Positions 52,982 through 62,083 of a stretch of DNA of 64,000 bases are shown here, piece by piece. Below the pieces are notes generated by a model. The model worked only from the letters and a program-made list of their open reading frames with translations. It did no database searches and was not told the DNA's origin. Source of the stretch: JALZVT01 sp964634815 (GTDB taxonomy: Bacteria; Pseudomonadota; Gammaproteobacteria; Pseudomonadales; Azotimanducaceae); contig CAZWMD010000004.1 of the NCBI GenBank assembly GCA_964634815.1, positions 71,827 to 135,826 on the forward strand. Direction: 5' to 3'. The first letter of the stretch is position 1. The number at the start of each line of letters is the position of its first letter. The translations under genes were made by a program, and so were the position numbers.

Positions 52982-53411
52982 CTTCCCCGATGTCGCGGAT
53001 CTCATCCCCCATCAGCCGCCCATGCGTTTACTGGATGCAATTGTTGAGTGTGGGGAGTCTCATCTAAAAGCCACAGCGACCATTGAACCAGGCTGCCCTT
53101 TCTGGACTGCGGATGGCGTGCATTCGTGTATCGGCCTTGAATACCTGGGACAGGCATGCGCCGCATATTTTGCGTTGTGTGCGCCTGAATCGGCAGACAC
53201 CGAGCCGCGCCCAGGCATGCTCATAGCCAGTCGCAACTACCGAAGTGAACGGGCTTATTTTCCTGCGCATAGCACCCTAGCAATCGACATCTCGCCAAGC
53301 AGCAAAATCACACCAACGGGGCTCGTCAAATTCACAGGCACCCTTAGCGATCTGGTAACCGCCGAGTCCTTTGCGAACGGCGATCTTTCTGTGTACCTTC
53401 CGCGGACATGA
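52974..53411 (+). CDS. 3-hydroxyacyl-ACP dehydratase, hotdog type (ApeP-like)
   Basis: 145 residues. The FabZ-like site includes LIPHQPPMRLLDAI (His) and CIGLEYLGQACAAY (Glu). It should dehydrate 3-hydroxyacyl-ACP during polyene growth, with the ApeI-like subunit as partner. Start and stop overlap neighbours, so it is part of a tightly coupled operon. Confidence 0.87.
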   Translation: MNSFPDVADLIPHQPPMRLLDAIVECGESHLKATATIEPGCPFWTADGVHSCIGLEYLGQACAAYFALCAPESADTEPRPGMLIASRNYRSERAYFPAHSTLAIDISPSSKITPTGLVKFTGTLSDLVTAESFANGDLSVYLPRT

Positions 53412-54136
53412 GCCAGAGCATTTTAGTCACGGGCGCAAGCCGCGGCATCGGAGAGAGTGCTGCACGACGCCTTGCAAGGGAAGGTTATGAAGTCGTAGTG
53501 CACTACCACAACAACCGATCCAGAGCAGAAAAATGCGCCGAAGAAATCACGGCGAACGGTGGCAAGGCTCGACTACTTGGCTTTGATGTCGCCAACAGAG
53601 ATCAGGCCGCATCGGCACTGACCGAAGATATAGCCAGTCATGGCGCCTACTACGGTATTGTTCTCAATGCCGGTATAAGCCGGGATCAAGCGTTACCGAT
53701 GATGGATGGAGAGGATTGGGACGCCGTGATTGATACCAATCTGGATGGCTTCTTTAACGTCATCAAGCCCTGCATCATGCCCATGGTTCAACGCCGCAAG
53801 CCTGGACGTATTGTTGTCATGACCTCGGTTTCTGGCCAAATAGGCAATCGCGGTCAAACCAACTATGCCGCATCAAAAGCTGGCCTGATCGGTGCAGCAA
53901 AATCACTGGCCCTGGAAATGGCCAAACGACGGATTACCGTAAACTGCATCGCACCGGGCCTCATAGAAACAGATATGGTTGAAAGTGCACCGCTTGAGTA
54001 CATAAAGAACGCCATTCCCTTGCGCCGACTTGGCAAGGTTGAAGAAGTGGCGGCATTGGTTGCATTTCTATGCTCCGAACAATCCAGCTACATCACCCGT
54101 CAAGTCATCGGCGTCGATGGTGGTCTAGCCGGCTAG
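53408..54136 (+). CDS. 3-oxoacyl-ACP reductase (FabG/ApeQ-like SDR)
   Basis: 242 residues. NADPH-binding GASRGIGE near the N-terminus, NAGISRDQALP, catalytic Ser in SVSGQIGN and the YAASK motif are all intact. It reduces 3-oxoacyl-ACP during polyene extension. The C-terminus has the usual VIGVDGGLAG. Confidence 0.93.
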   Translation: MSQSILVTGASRGIGESAARRLAREGYEVVVHYHNNRSRAEKCAEEITANGGKARLLGFDVANRDQAASALTEDIASHGAYYGIVLNAGISRDQALPMMDGEDWDAVIDTNLDGFFNVIKPCIMPMVQRRKPGRIVVMTSVSGQIGNRGQTNYAASKAGLIGAAKSLALEMAKRRITVNCIAPGLIETDMVESAPLEYIKNAIPLRRLGKVEEVAALVAFLCSEQSSYITRQVIGVDGGLAG

Positions 54137-54155
54137 CGCGCAGTACGAATCGCCT

Positions 54156-55409
54156 ATGAAACAACAAGAGACAACAAACCAAAAACAACGAGTCGTCGTT
54201 ACAGGCATTGGAGGGATCACTCCGCTCGGACAGGACTGGCCGACCATCGTGACAGCGCTAAAGTCTCATGAGTGCGCGATACAGCTGATGCCAGACTGGC
54301 AGAAGATTGAAGGTCTGGTTTGCCACATGGCCGCCCCCTGCGACTTCAGCCCGCCAGATCACTACCGCCGGCGAACACTGCGCAGCATGGGGCGCGTAGC
54401 CCAGCTTGCCGTACGAGCAAGCGAACTTGCACTGGCACAGGCAGGCTACAAAAAAGGTGACGACTGGCTATCCAGCGGCCAGGTAGGCGTGGCCTATGGT
54501 TCCGCCCAGGGAAGCGTAGAAGGCATGCAAGAGTTCTTCGGATTGCTCAACGATCACACAACGCAAGAACTGAAATCTACCAGCTACATTCGCGCGATGA
54601 CCCATACAGCGCCCGTAAATATTGGCGTCTACTTCGGCTTAACCGGGCGAATACTCACCACAACAACAGCATGTACCGCGGCAAGCCAGGCGATAGGCTA
54701 CGCGTTCGAGGCCATTCAAAACGGTCAACAAACCATGATGTTGGCTGGCGGCGCAGATGAACTAACCGCTATTCACAGCGCCGTTTTCGATTCGCTACTG
54801 GCCACAAGCCAAAGTAACGACTCTCCAACAACAGCATCGCGCCCCTTCGACAAGGACCGCGATGGTCTGGTACTGGGTGAAGGCGGATGCACCTTTGTAT
54901 TGGAAAGCCTTGAGCACGCACACGCCCGGGGCGCCACCATACTGGGCGAGATCGCCGGCTTTGCAACCAACGCAGACGGCGCCCACATCACCCGTCCCCA
55001 GGCCAGCACTCAAACTCTGTGCATGGAGATGGCATTAGCCAATGCCAACCTTTCCGCCTCGGATATCGGCTTCGTGAGCGCCCATGCCACCGCTACCGAG
55101 TATGGCGATGCAGCGGAGGTCACGGCCCTGCAGGCAGCCGGCCTGGGTGATACGCCGGTTGCCTCACTCAAAGGTCACATTGGTCACACCCTGGGTGCCT
55201 GTGGCTCAATCGAAGCCTGGGCTGCACTTATGATGATGAACGACGGTTGGTTCGCTCCAACATTGAATCTGGGCGAACCCAACTGCGGAGAACTTGATTA
55301 TCTGATGGGCGACGGTAGAGAGATAGACACTCAATACGTGATGAGTAACAACTTTGCCTTTGGTGGTATCAACACATCGCTGATCTTCAAGCGCTGGCTG
55401 GACGACTAG
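54156..55409 (+). CDS. beta-ketoacyl-ACP synthase (second, ApeR-like)
   Basis: 417 residues. Active Cys173 in TTTACTAASQA and the two His in SAHATATEYGD and LKGHIGHTLGACG are present. It is the second active ketosynthase of the cluster; the other is at 48210. In aryl-polyene clusters the two ketosynthases work at different stages, with starter use or chain growth. It ends the second plus-strand block, convergent with P450. Confidence 0.92.
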   Translation: MKQQETTNQKQRVVVTGIGGITPLGQDWPTIVTALKSHECAIQLMPDWQKIEGLVCHMAAPCDFSPPDHYRRRTLRSMGRVAQLAVRASELALAQAGYKKGDDWLSSGQVGVAYGSAQGSVEGMQEFFGLLNDHTTQELKSTSYIRAMTHTAPVNIGVYFGLTGRILTTTTACTAASQAIGYAFEAIQNGQQTMMLAGGADELTAIHSAVFDSLLATSQSNDSPTTASRPFDKDRDGLVLGEGGCTFVLESLEHAHARGATILGEIAGFATNADGAHITRPQASTQTLCMEMALANANLSASDIGFVSAHATATEYGDAAEVTALQAAGLGDTPVASLKGHIGHTLGACGSIEAWAALMMMNDGWFAPTLNLGEPNCGELDYLMGDGREIDTQYVMSNNFAFGGINTSLIFKRWLDD

Positions 55410-55426
55410 GTTAACAGCCAAGAGAC

Positions 55427-56701
55427 TTACAGCGTAATCCTAACCGGCAAGGTTACAGGGCCGCGTGCACTTAGCCCTGGTTTGAACTCCGGCTCATCAG
55501 CAAGCTCAATGTCGGCTGTCATCGCCAATAGCTGGGTAAACAGAATATCCATGCTCAGTCGTGCAAGATGATTACCCAGGCAAAAATGCGCCCCGCCGCC
55601 AAACGCCAGGTGTCGATTAGGCCAGCGTGATACATCAAAGCGCTGTGGCTCATCAAACACAGCTGGATCTCGATTGGCGGCACCATAAAGAAGCCCAAAG
55701 CGGGTTCCCTGTGAAAAACTCTGGCCACAAAATTCAATGTCTTTAGCTGCATACCGATGAAAAAACGGCAGAGGTGACTCAAAGCGAAACATTTCCGCAA
55801 TAGCGGTTTTCATCAGAGTTGGATCCGCTCGCAACTTTGCCTGTTGCTCCGGAAACCTCAGGAGCGCCAGCAAGCCACTGCCCATAACATCAAGGGTTGA
55901 CCCGTGCCCCGCCATAACAATAAGCATGCAGGTCGAATAAAGCTCGTCGTGACTAATAAGCCCGGCCGCCTCCACAGCAACCAGCTTTGACAACAGATCA
56001 TCCGGGCGATTGTTTGGATCCAGCTTTTGCCGGTGGGCGACGAGATCCTGCAAGTAGTCGTAAAACGCCTCTGTCGCGCCCTCAGCCAGGTTTTTTCTAT
56101 GGTCACTACGATCTACATCAAAGTACTGCACAATGAGTTCTGACCAGACCCTGATCTGCTCGCAGTCAGCCTCAGGCACCCCCATCAGGGTGCCTATCGC
56201 GTAACCTGGGACTTTGGCCGCCAGGTCTTCCACAAATTCGAACTCACGACGCTCGACGGCCTCGCTCACCCAGAGCGAGATGCCGGGTTCTAACAGGCTG
56301 CGCAATCCAGCAATCGGCGCCGGGCCAAAAAACCTAAACACCTGGGCTCGCAATCGATCGTGAACCTCACCATCGCTATCAAGCATGCTGAATTGAACAA
56401 AGCGCGAATGAAATGGCATATCGTGCCAGTTATCCCGGCGTTTTTGCGCTAGCCGATCTTCAAGACGGGTAAAAGAATCCAGGGTGCGCACCAGCTGTGG
56501 ATTCTTTACACAGTGATTTACCTCGGCAAAGCGAGATACCAGCCAAGTACGATAGGGTTCGTACCAGGTGAGACCCGGGGTCTCGCGCAGCCGGGCATAG
56601 GCACTATAGGGGTCTTGCTGAAATGCCCTGGAATGTGGATTAAAAGTAGAGATAGAAATATCGCAGGGGTCTAATCCATGCTCAGCCCATAATTTGTTCA
56701 T
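55427..56701 (-). CDS. cytochrome P450 with altered I-helix
   Basis: 424 residues from ATG 56701; the frame is open to 56749. The heme ligand loop is FGGGAHFCLGNHLAR, and the ExxR motif (EMFR) is present. The I-helix proton-relay segment, usually AGHETT, reads AGHGST: the acidic residue is replaced by Gly. No membrane anchor, so it is a soluble bacterial P450 that needs ferredoxin partners, which are not nearby. It starts inside the end of the second halogenase gene and is probably cotranscribed with it. Possible job: oxidising the polyene or aryl part (inference). Confidence 0.9.
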   Translation of the reverse strand: MNKLWAEHGLDPCDISISTFNPHSRAFQQDPYSAYARLRETPGLTWYEPYRTWLVSRFAEVNHCVKNPQLVRTLDSFTRLEDRLAQKRRDNWHDMPFHSRFVQFSMLDSDGEVHDRLRAQVFRFFGPAPIAGLRSLLEPGISLWVSEAVERREFEFVEDLAAKVPGYAIGTLMGVPEADCEQIRVWSELIVQYFDVDRSDHRKNLAEGATEAFYDYLQDLVAHRQKLDPNNRPDDLLSKLVAVEAAGLISHDELYSTCMLIVMAGHGSTLDVMGSGLLALLRFPEQQAKLRADPTLMKTAIAEMFRFESPLPFFHRYAAKDIEFCGQSFSQGTRFGLLYGAANRDPAVFDEPQRFDVSRWPNRHLAFGGGAHFCLGNHLARLSMDILFTQLLAMTADIELADEPEFKPGLSARGPVTLPVRITL

Positions 56702-58222
56702 CAGCGAACTTGAGCTTTGCGTTTCTGCGGCGTCGGCGCCAGGCCGCAAAGGTCTCGGGTAAACGCATTAGTCGATTAACCTGGTATATGCCTCGAAACG
56801 CAAGCAATCGCATGCGGATAGCTCGGGAACCGTCACCGTTACCTGCGAGCATCGAGATGACCGATTGCTCTATCTGCCAATCATTGCGCGGATTACGAAA
56901 CAGATCGCGCATGGCCGGTGTCGTAAACCGATAAATAAACCAGGTGAAAGAGGAGATCTTGCGATTCACCTGCAGTTGATAGGTCTTGGCCGCACCCCTG
57001 TAAGCACCTTTGTTCCCCGACAGCGCTGCTTGCACTACCGGTAGAGCACGTTCAGCAGAGCTCATCGCCAGGTACACNNNNNNNNNNNNNNNNNNNNNNN
57101 NNNNNNNNNNNNNNNNNNNNNNNNNNNNNNNNNNNNNNNNNNNNNNNNNNNNNNNNNNNNNNNNNNNNNNNNNNNNNGCGCTGCTTGCACTACCGGTAGA
57201 GCACGTTCAGCAGAGCTCATCGCCAGGTACACACCGCTGGAAAACACTGGATCAACAAAGGCGTAGGCATCACCAACCAGCAGAAAGCCATCACCATAGA
57301 GACGTTCGGATCGATAGGAGTAGTTGCCTGTCGCACGAACGCTTTCCACCGCCACGGCATCTTTCATCCGCGCACCCGCAGCTTCGGAGCGCGCAAGAGT
57401 TTGTCGTAGAAAGGTTTCTGGATCGGTATCGCGCAACTTCAGATAATCAGGCCAGCACACCGCTCCAACGCTCATTCTTCCGTTTTTCAGGGGGATCATC
57501 CAAATCCAGCCCTGATCGAACCAGTAGATGCTTATGTTCCCGGCGTCATCTCCCGGGCGATAGGGAACGCCGGTGAAGTGACCAAAGATCGCCGCACTGG
57601 CGTGTTTGGTGTTTTTCTTCTGCCAGTGATGCTTCTTCGCCAGGAAGCTGTGACGCCCGGAGGCATCAACAACAAACTGGGCAGGCACACGGCGAGTGGT
57701 GCCTTCGGCGTTGGCACACACCACATGCATTAGCCCGTTGTTGTCACGTTCTTCAACATCGGTCACCGTGCAGCCTTCGTAACCGAGTACGCCCTTGGCC
57801 CTGGCGTTGTTGAATAGCAACTCGTCGAACTCTGCCCGGGTAATTTCCCAGGCGTGCTGAGGTGAATCTCCAAGTGCCCGGTCAAAGCGGAAGGTCTGCA
57901 GGAGGCTACTGGTGCCATCTACTTCGCAGGTGAAGTCAGCTCCGGCTTTTCGGACACCAATGGCCTTCACCTGATCGGCCACACCTAACCGCTCGAGAAT
58001 CGGTAGATTGTTGGGCAGCAGCGACTCGCCAATATGAAATCGGGGATGCTGGGCCTTTTCCAGCTGCACAACACTGCGGCCTTCCGCAGCAAGCAGAGCC
58101 GCAATGGTCGAACCGCCAGGGCCCCCACCAATCACTACCACATCTACCTGGGCAGTTTCAGGCAACGCTCCTGGCGTGGTCTCCCGGGATCCGCTCTCAA
58201 CATCCGACGCAAGCGCGCTCAT
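56682..58222 (-). CDS. flavin-dependent halogenase-like oxidoreductase (second), crossed by a false gap
   Basis: Joining the two pieces at the shared 55-bp overlap gives one frame of about 461 residues (the N-terminal part and the C-terminal part read on without a shift). FAD loop GGGPGG at 32-37, then EKAQHPRFHIGESLLPNN, a candidate catalytic Lys92 in GVRKAGADF, and WIWMIP at 239-244 (WxWxIP). It belongs to the same superfamily as the first halogenase but is of the type that resembles phenol or carrier-protein-bound pyrrole halogenases. C-terminal part is helical and Arg-rich. Start is ATG 58222. Confidence 0.85.
57078..57177. other. assembly gap (100 N), probably artificial
   Basis: The 55 bases before the gap (57023-57077) are identical to the 55 bases after it (57178-57232). 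This is what remains when two contigs overlap at a k-mer of 55 but were joined by a default 100-N spacer. Collapsing the copies keeps the halogenase reading frame intact. Confidence 0.92.
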
Positions 58223-58390
58223 CTGCAAAATGTCCTAAAATATAGAGGTCTGACAGCGGCGCGAAACGCCGCCGCAGGCGCCGAAAGTGTACACAAAAGG
58301 ACTGTTTAGCGCGGCCTGGCTGTACTCTGAGCGCACAAAAAAATAGAAAAAATACTTGCCTATTTTCCTGCCGCCGAATAGCCTCAACGT

Positions 58391-59194
58391 ATGAAAATAT
58401 TTGCATCAAGCCATTCTCACCGCAGTACCATGATGGGGCTCGCCCAATCCGCCGTCCTAACGCTTGCTTTGCTGACACCCAGCGTCCAGGCCCAAGGTAT
58501 TAAACTGGCCGACCTTATTGGTCATCCCGTAGAAACAGACAACGGCGAACGGCTTGGCAACATCGAAGACTTTTCGATTGACCCTGCCAACGGCAACCTT
58601 CAGTTTATCGTGATATCTATTGGCAGTTTTCTTATAGAAAACAGCCTGATAGCTGTCGAAGCTAAAAGTTTATCCAAGATTGCAAACGGGGATCCACTGA
58701 TCCTGCGGATGGAAGATCTTGAGGTGGCACACCGATTCAACGCTGATAACTGGCCAGACGCTGCAGATGTTCGGGTCGCCGGAAATTCAGCTTCCGCAGA
58801 TTCTGCCGACAATAACTCTGCCAGCAACGGGGCCGACACCACCGCTCCCCTGTCTGCTACAGGAACAGCCACGATTACCGCTGGCAGCAAGAAGGCGACC
58901 TACGAAGATGGCAAGCGCGAGCTGGTAAACGGACCCATTCGCCGTTCCGCCTCAGTAGCAAAGCCGGTTGTTGCCAAGCGGCAGGCAAGGGTTCAGCGCG
59001 TGGTTCCAAACTTCAAAAACCTTGACCGCAACCGCGATGGACGTCTGAGCCGTGCCGAAATAGGTGCCGAACTCACTCAGCGCTCCGGCTTCAGGGATCT
59101 GGACATCGACGCCAATGGCACCATCGACGATTTTGAATACGAGGCCTACCAAGAAGGCCTCGCTCGTCAGCGCCGCTGGGTTGGTAACCGCTAG
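58391..59194 (+). CDS. exported PRC-barrel and EF-hand protein
   Basis: 267 residues. Signal peptide ends PSVQAQGI. A PRC-barrel-like domain follows (LADLIGHPVETDNGERLGNI, about residues 35-105). Then come a Ser/Ala/Asn-rich linker and two EF-hand loops near the C-terminus: DRNRDGRLSRAEI and DIDANGTIDDFEY, with the usual calcium ligands at positions 1, 3, 5 and 12. It probably binds calcium in the periplasm. Partner unknown. The 162-bp divergent spacer to the halogenase holds an A-rich run but no clear promoter. Confidence 0.8.
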   Translation: MKIFASSHSHRSTMMGLAQSAVLTLALLTPSVQAQGIKLADLIGHPVETDNGERLGNIEDFSIDPANGNLQFIVISIGSFLIENSLIAVEAKSLSKIANGDPLILRMEDLEVAHRFNADNWPDAADVRVAGNSASADSADNNSASNGADTTAPLSATGTATITAGSKKATYEDGKRELVNGPIRRSASVAKPVVAKRQARVQRVVPNFKNLDRNRDGRLSRAEIGAELTQRSGFRDLDIDANGTIDDFEYEAYQEGLARQRRWVGNR

Positions 59195-59225
59195 GCTCTA
59201 GCCTGCAGCTACCTGGCAGCGCCGG

Positions 59226-60440
59226 TTAGTTACCTGTTGGCACTTCGTTAAAGGGGATACCTTTGTCCGCTCTGGGTTCCTGCGGCAACCCAAGAACACG
59301 CTCGGCAATGATGTTGGCCATGATCTCATCCGTGCCACCAGCAATCCGCAGCCCCGGTATCGCCATGTAGGTATCCTGGAACAACGACCCAAACCGCTCA
59401 TCAAAGTCGGCATCACGCACAATGCCTTCCTGTTCAAGCAAATCGATCGCATAGGACGCCATGTCCTGTGCCTTACGGGCTCCCACGAGTTTGCCAATAG
59501 AATTTTCCGGCCCCGGGGTTTCGCCCCTGGAAATAGCCGACAGCGTCCGGAAGGAGGTGTACTTAAGTCCAGCCTCTTCCACATACCAGCTCGCCAGCTT
59601 CGCCCGAACCGCAGAGTCTTCGATGGCTGGCCGATCACCAATGTTCACGGTTTGAGCCAGATCTTTAAGCGCATCAAACTTCACACCGCCCCCGCCAGAG
59701 CCAATGCTTGCACGCTCATTCATCAGGGTGGTGAGAGACACTTTCCAGCCATCGCCAACATTACCCATACGCTGGCTGTCCGGAATTCGAACATCTGTGA
59801 AATACACTTCATTGAAGTTGGATTCGCCAGAAATCTGCCGGATTGGCTTGATTTCAATACCGGGTGATTTCATATCCAGATAAAAATAGGTGAGGCCCTG
59901 GTGCTTTGGCACCGTGGGATCTGTTCGCACCACCAAAATGCCCCAGTCGGAGTAATGAGCACCGGAAGTCCAGATCTTCTGGCCATTGATCACCCAATCA
60001 TCACCATCTTTCTCCGCCTTGGTGCGCAGCGCCGCCAAGTCGGAACCACCCGCCGGTTCGCTAAATAACTGACACCAGATGTCTTCGCCACTGGCTAGCC
60101 TGGGAATGAATCGGCTTTGGGCGTCTTTGTCGGCCCAGGCCATTAGCGTTGGGGCGGCCATACCCTGACCAATGCTGAACACCCCGGTTTCTGGCAAATC
60201 CAGCTTGGCTTCTTCCTGAGACAGAATGACGTTCTCGATTGCGCTCGCCTCTCGCCCGCCAAATTCCTTGGGCCATCGAATACAGGCCCAACCCCCATCA
60301 GCTTTACGCTTCTGCCATAGCTTGGCTGCTTCCATACCAGACAGACCCTTGAGCTCATCTGCGCTTGGAGCATTCGCAACCAACCAGCTTCGCGCTTCTT
60401 CCCGAAACGCCACCTCTTCTGTAGTTTCGTCGAAATCCAT
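59226..60440 (-). CDS. acyl-CoA dehydrogenase (second of a tandem pair)
   Basis: 404 residues. Family blocks include CQLFSEPAGGSDLAALRTKA, WVINGQKIWTSGAHYSDWGI, and C-terminal GGTDEIMANIIAERVLGLPQ. It lies 52 bp after another dehydrogenase gene of 372 residues on the same strand. Adjacent pairs of this kind often form alpha2beta2 enzymes for sterol side chains or other bulky acyl-CoAs (family knowledge from actinobacterial examples; here inference). Confidence 0.9.
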   Translation of the reverse strand: MDFDETTEEVAFREEARSWLVANAPSADELKGLSGMEAAKLWQKRKADGGWACIRWPKEFGGREASAIENVILSQEEAKLDLPETGVFSIGQGMAAPTLMAWADKDAQSRFIPRLASGEDIWCQLFSEPAGGSDLAALRTKAEKDGDDWVINGQKIWTSGAHYSDWGILVVRTDPTVPKHQGLTYFYLDMKSPGIEIKPIRQISGESNFNEVYFTDVRIPDSQRMGNVGDGWKVSLTTLMNERASIGSGGGGVKFDALKDLAQTVNIGDRPAIEDSAVRAKLASWYVEEAGLKYTSFRTLSAISRGETPGPENSIGKLVGARKAQDMASYAIDLLEQEGIVRDADFDERFGSLFQDTYMAIPGLRIAGGTDEIMANIIAERVLGLPQEPRADKGIPFNEVPTGN

Positions 60441-60492
60441 ACTGTAACTCTCTGTAATTTATATATTTTTTATTGTCAAAAAATTGGGCAAT

Positions 60493-61611
60493 CTACGCGG
60501 CGTTGCTCTGCTCGGCGGCCGCCAACAGCTTTTCTTGCCAGAGGCCTTCGCTACCAATCGCAACAGCCAGCACCTTGGATCGTCGATAGTAAAACTGGCA
60601 ATCAAACTCCCAGGTGTAGCCCATTCCGCCATGGGTCTGCACGTTCTCCTTCGATGAGAAGTAGTAGGCCTGGGTACTACCAACGCGGGCTGTGGCCGCA
60701 GCCAAAGGCAGTTCTGCCGCATCGGTGGCCAACGCCCAGGCTCCAAAATAGGCGTTGGAGCGCGCCAGGGTATTCTTCACATACATATCGGCGAGCTTGT
60801 GCTTGATGGCCTGGTAAGAGGCGATGGCGCGACCAAACGCGTAGCGACCTAACGCGTAATTCTTGGCCATTTCGAGACAGGCTTCAGAACCGCCTAACTG
60901 TTCCCAGGCAAACAACACCGCCGCGCGGTCGAGCAGCTTCTCAAGGGCAGTCCAACCCTGTCCTTCACCACCGAGCAGCTCTGCAGTTGCCCCATTAAAG
61001 GTCACGTTTGCATGAGGCCGGGTAGGATCCAGAGTCTTGACCGGCTCGCAGCTGACGCCAGCATCACTCATATCAACCAGATACAGAGACGCTCCGTCTC
61101 CCCCTGAGCTCTTTGCAACAACCACCATAAGCTGTGCAATCTGCGCGTCAGCCACGACCGATTTGACCCCGTTGATCTTGCCGCTGCTCACCTCGGTCGC
61201 CAGACGAGCCGCGCTCGGTTGGCCAGAGCCCTCCGCGTAGCCGAGGCAACCAATCACCTCACCCGCCGCAAGCCTGGGCAACCACTGCTCTTTTTGAGCC
61301 TGAGACCCATTGGCCAGGATCGCCTCTGTTGCAAGATAGACCGACGATGAAAAGGGTACCGGAGCCGCACAGCGGCCGAGCTCTTCGGCAATCACCACCA
61401 GCTCGAAGTGCGATAGCCCAAGCCCACCGAATTCCTCGGGGATGGCTGTCGCGGTCCAGCCCATCTCAACAATCTTCTGCCAGAGACCCTCAGCCCAGGG
61501 CTCTTTGCCGTCGAGAACCGCACGCACCACTTCTGGCGGACAGTTGTCGGTAAGAAATCCGCGCGCCTGATCTCGCAGCAGATTCTGTTCATCCGAAAAT
61601 TCAAAATTCAT
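60493..61611 (-). CDS. acyl-CoA dehydrogenase (first of a tandem pair)
   Basis: 372 residues. N-terminal SDEQNLLRDQARGFLTDNCP, middle domain that is shorter than in its partner (CLGYAEGSGQPSAARLA lacks the usual T-E-P motif), and C-terminal HGGMGYTWEFDCQFYYRRSK. The partial middle domain fits the non-catalytic-type partner of a heteromeric pair. An AT-rich 52-bp spacer leads to the next gene. Confidence 0.87.
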   Translation of the reverse strand: MNFEFSDEQNLLRDQARGFLTDNCPPEVVRAVLDGKEPWAEGLWQKIVEMGWTATAIPEEFGGLGLSHFELVVIAEELGRCAAPVPFSSSVYLATEAILANGSQAQKEQWLPRLAAGEVIGCLGYAEGSGQPSAARLATEVSSGKINGVKSVVADAQIAQLMVVVAKSSGGDGASLYLVDMSDAGVSCEPVKTLDPTRPHANVTFNGATAELLGGEGQGWTALEKLLDRAAVLFAWEQLGGSEACLEMAKNYALGRYAFGRAIASYQAIKHKLADMYVKNTLARSNAYFGAWALATDAAELPLAAATARVGSTQAYYFSSKENVQTHGGMGYTWEFDCQFYYRRSKVLAVAIGSEGLWQEKLLAAAEQSNAA

Positions 61612-61738
61612 GAGCCCTCCCGCCCAGCTGGTATCTTGTACGTCAAATCTTGCACAAATCGGACATCGAAGCGAGCTTGAAGACTGAATCAGCTCAAGCC
61701 TCTCAATCCAGACCTCTCAATCCAGACAAGAGCCAGAC

Positions 61739-62077
61739 ATGCCAAACACACCCACTGAGTTATCTACTGACGATCTAACCAACGCCTTGCATAAGCTCAA
61801 TGCTTCCAATAGCGGGACAGCAGCAGACGCAAACACAGCAAAATGGACCGTGCAGAACGAGAAGCTACATCGCCAGTTTGTTTTCGATGACTTCGTTACG
61901 GCCTTCGCCTTTATGGCCCGGATCGCGCTCATTGCCGAACGTATGAACCATCATCCGGAATGGTTCAATGTCTATAATCGCGTAACGGTTGACCTGACAA
62001 CCCACGATGCCGGTGGAATCACCGAGCTTGATGTCTCATTGGCAAACTCGATGAATTCGGCAGCCGCAGCCAACTAA
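61739..62077 (+). CDS. pterin-4a-carbinolamine dehydratase
   Basis: 112 residues. The signature NHHPEWFNVYNRVTVDLTTH, then DAGGITELD, contains the catalytic His pair. The enzyme regenerates pterin cofactor after aromatic-ring hydroxylation, for example by phenylalanine hydroxylase, which is not in this window. The N-terminus is longer than usual by a few residues. Divergent from the dehydrogenase pair over 127 bp. Confidence 0.9.
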   Translation: MPNTPTELSTDDLTNALHKLNASNSGTAADANTAKWTVQNEKLHRQFVFDDFVTAFAFMARIALIAERMNHHPEWFNVYNRVTVDLTTHDAGGITELDVSLANSMNSAAAAN

Positions 62078-62083
62078 CGCCCG

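Noticed and set aside
56682..57077. Separate small gene downstream of a truncated halogenase
   Set aside because: Explained by the false gap; the two pieces join in frame.
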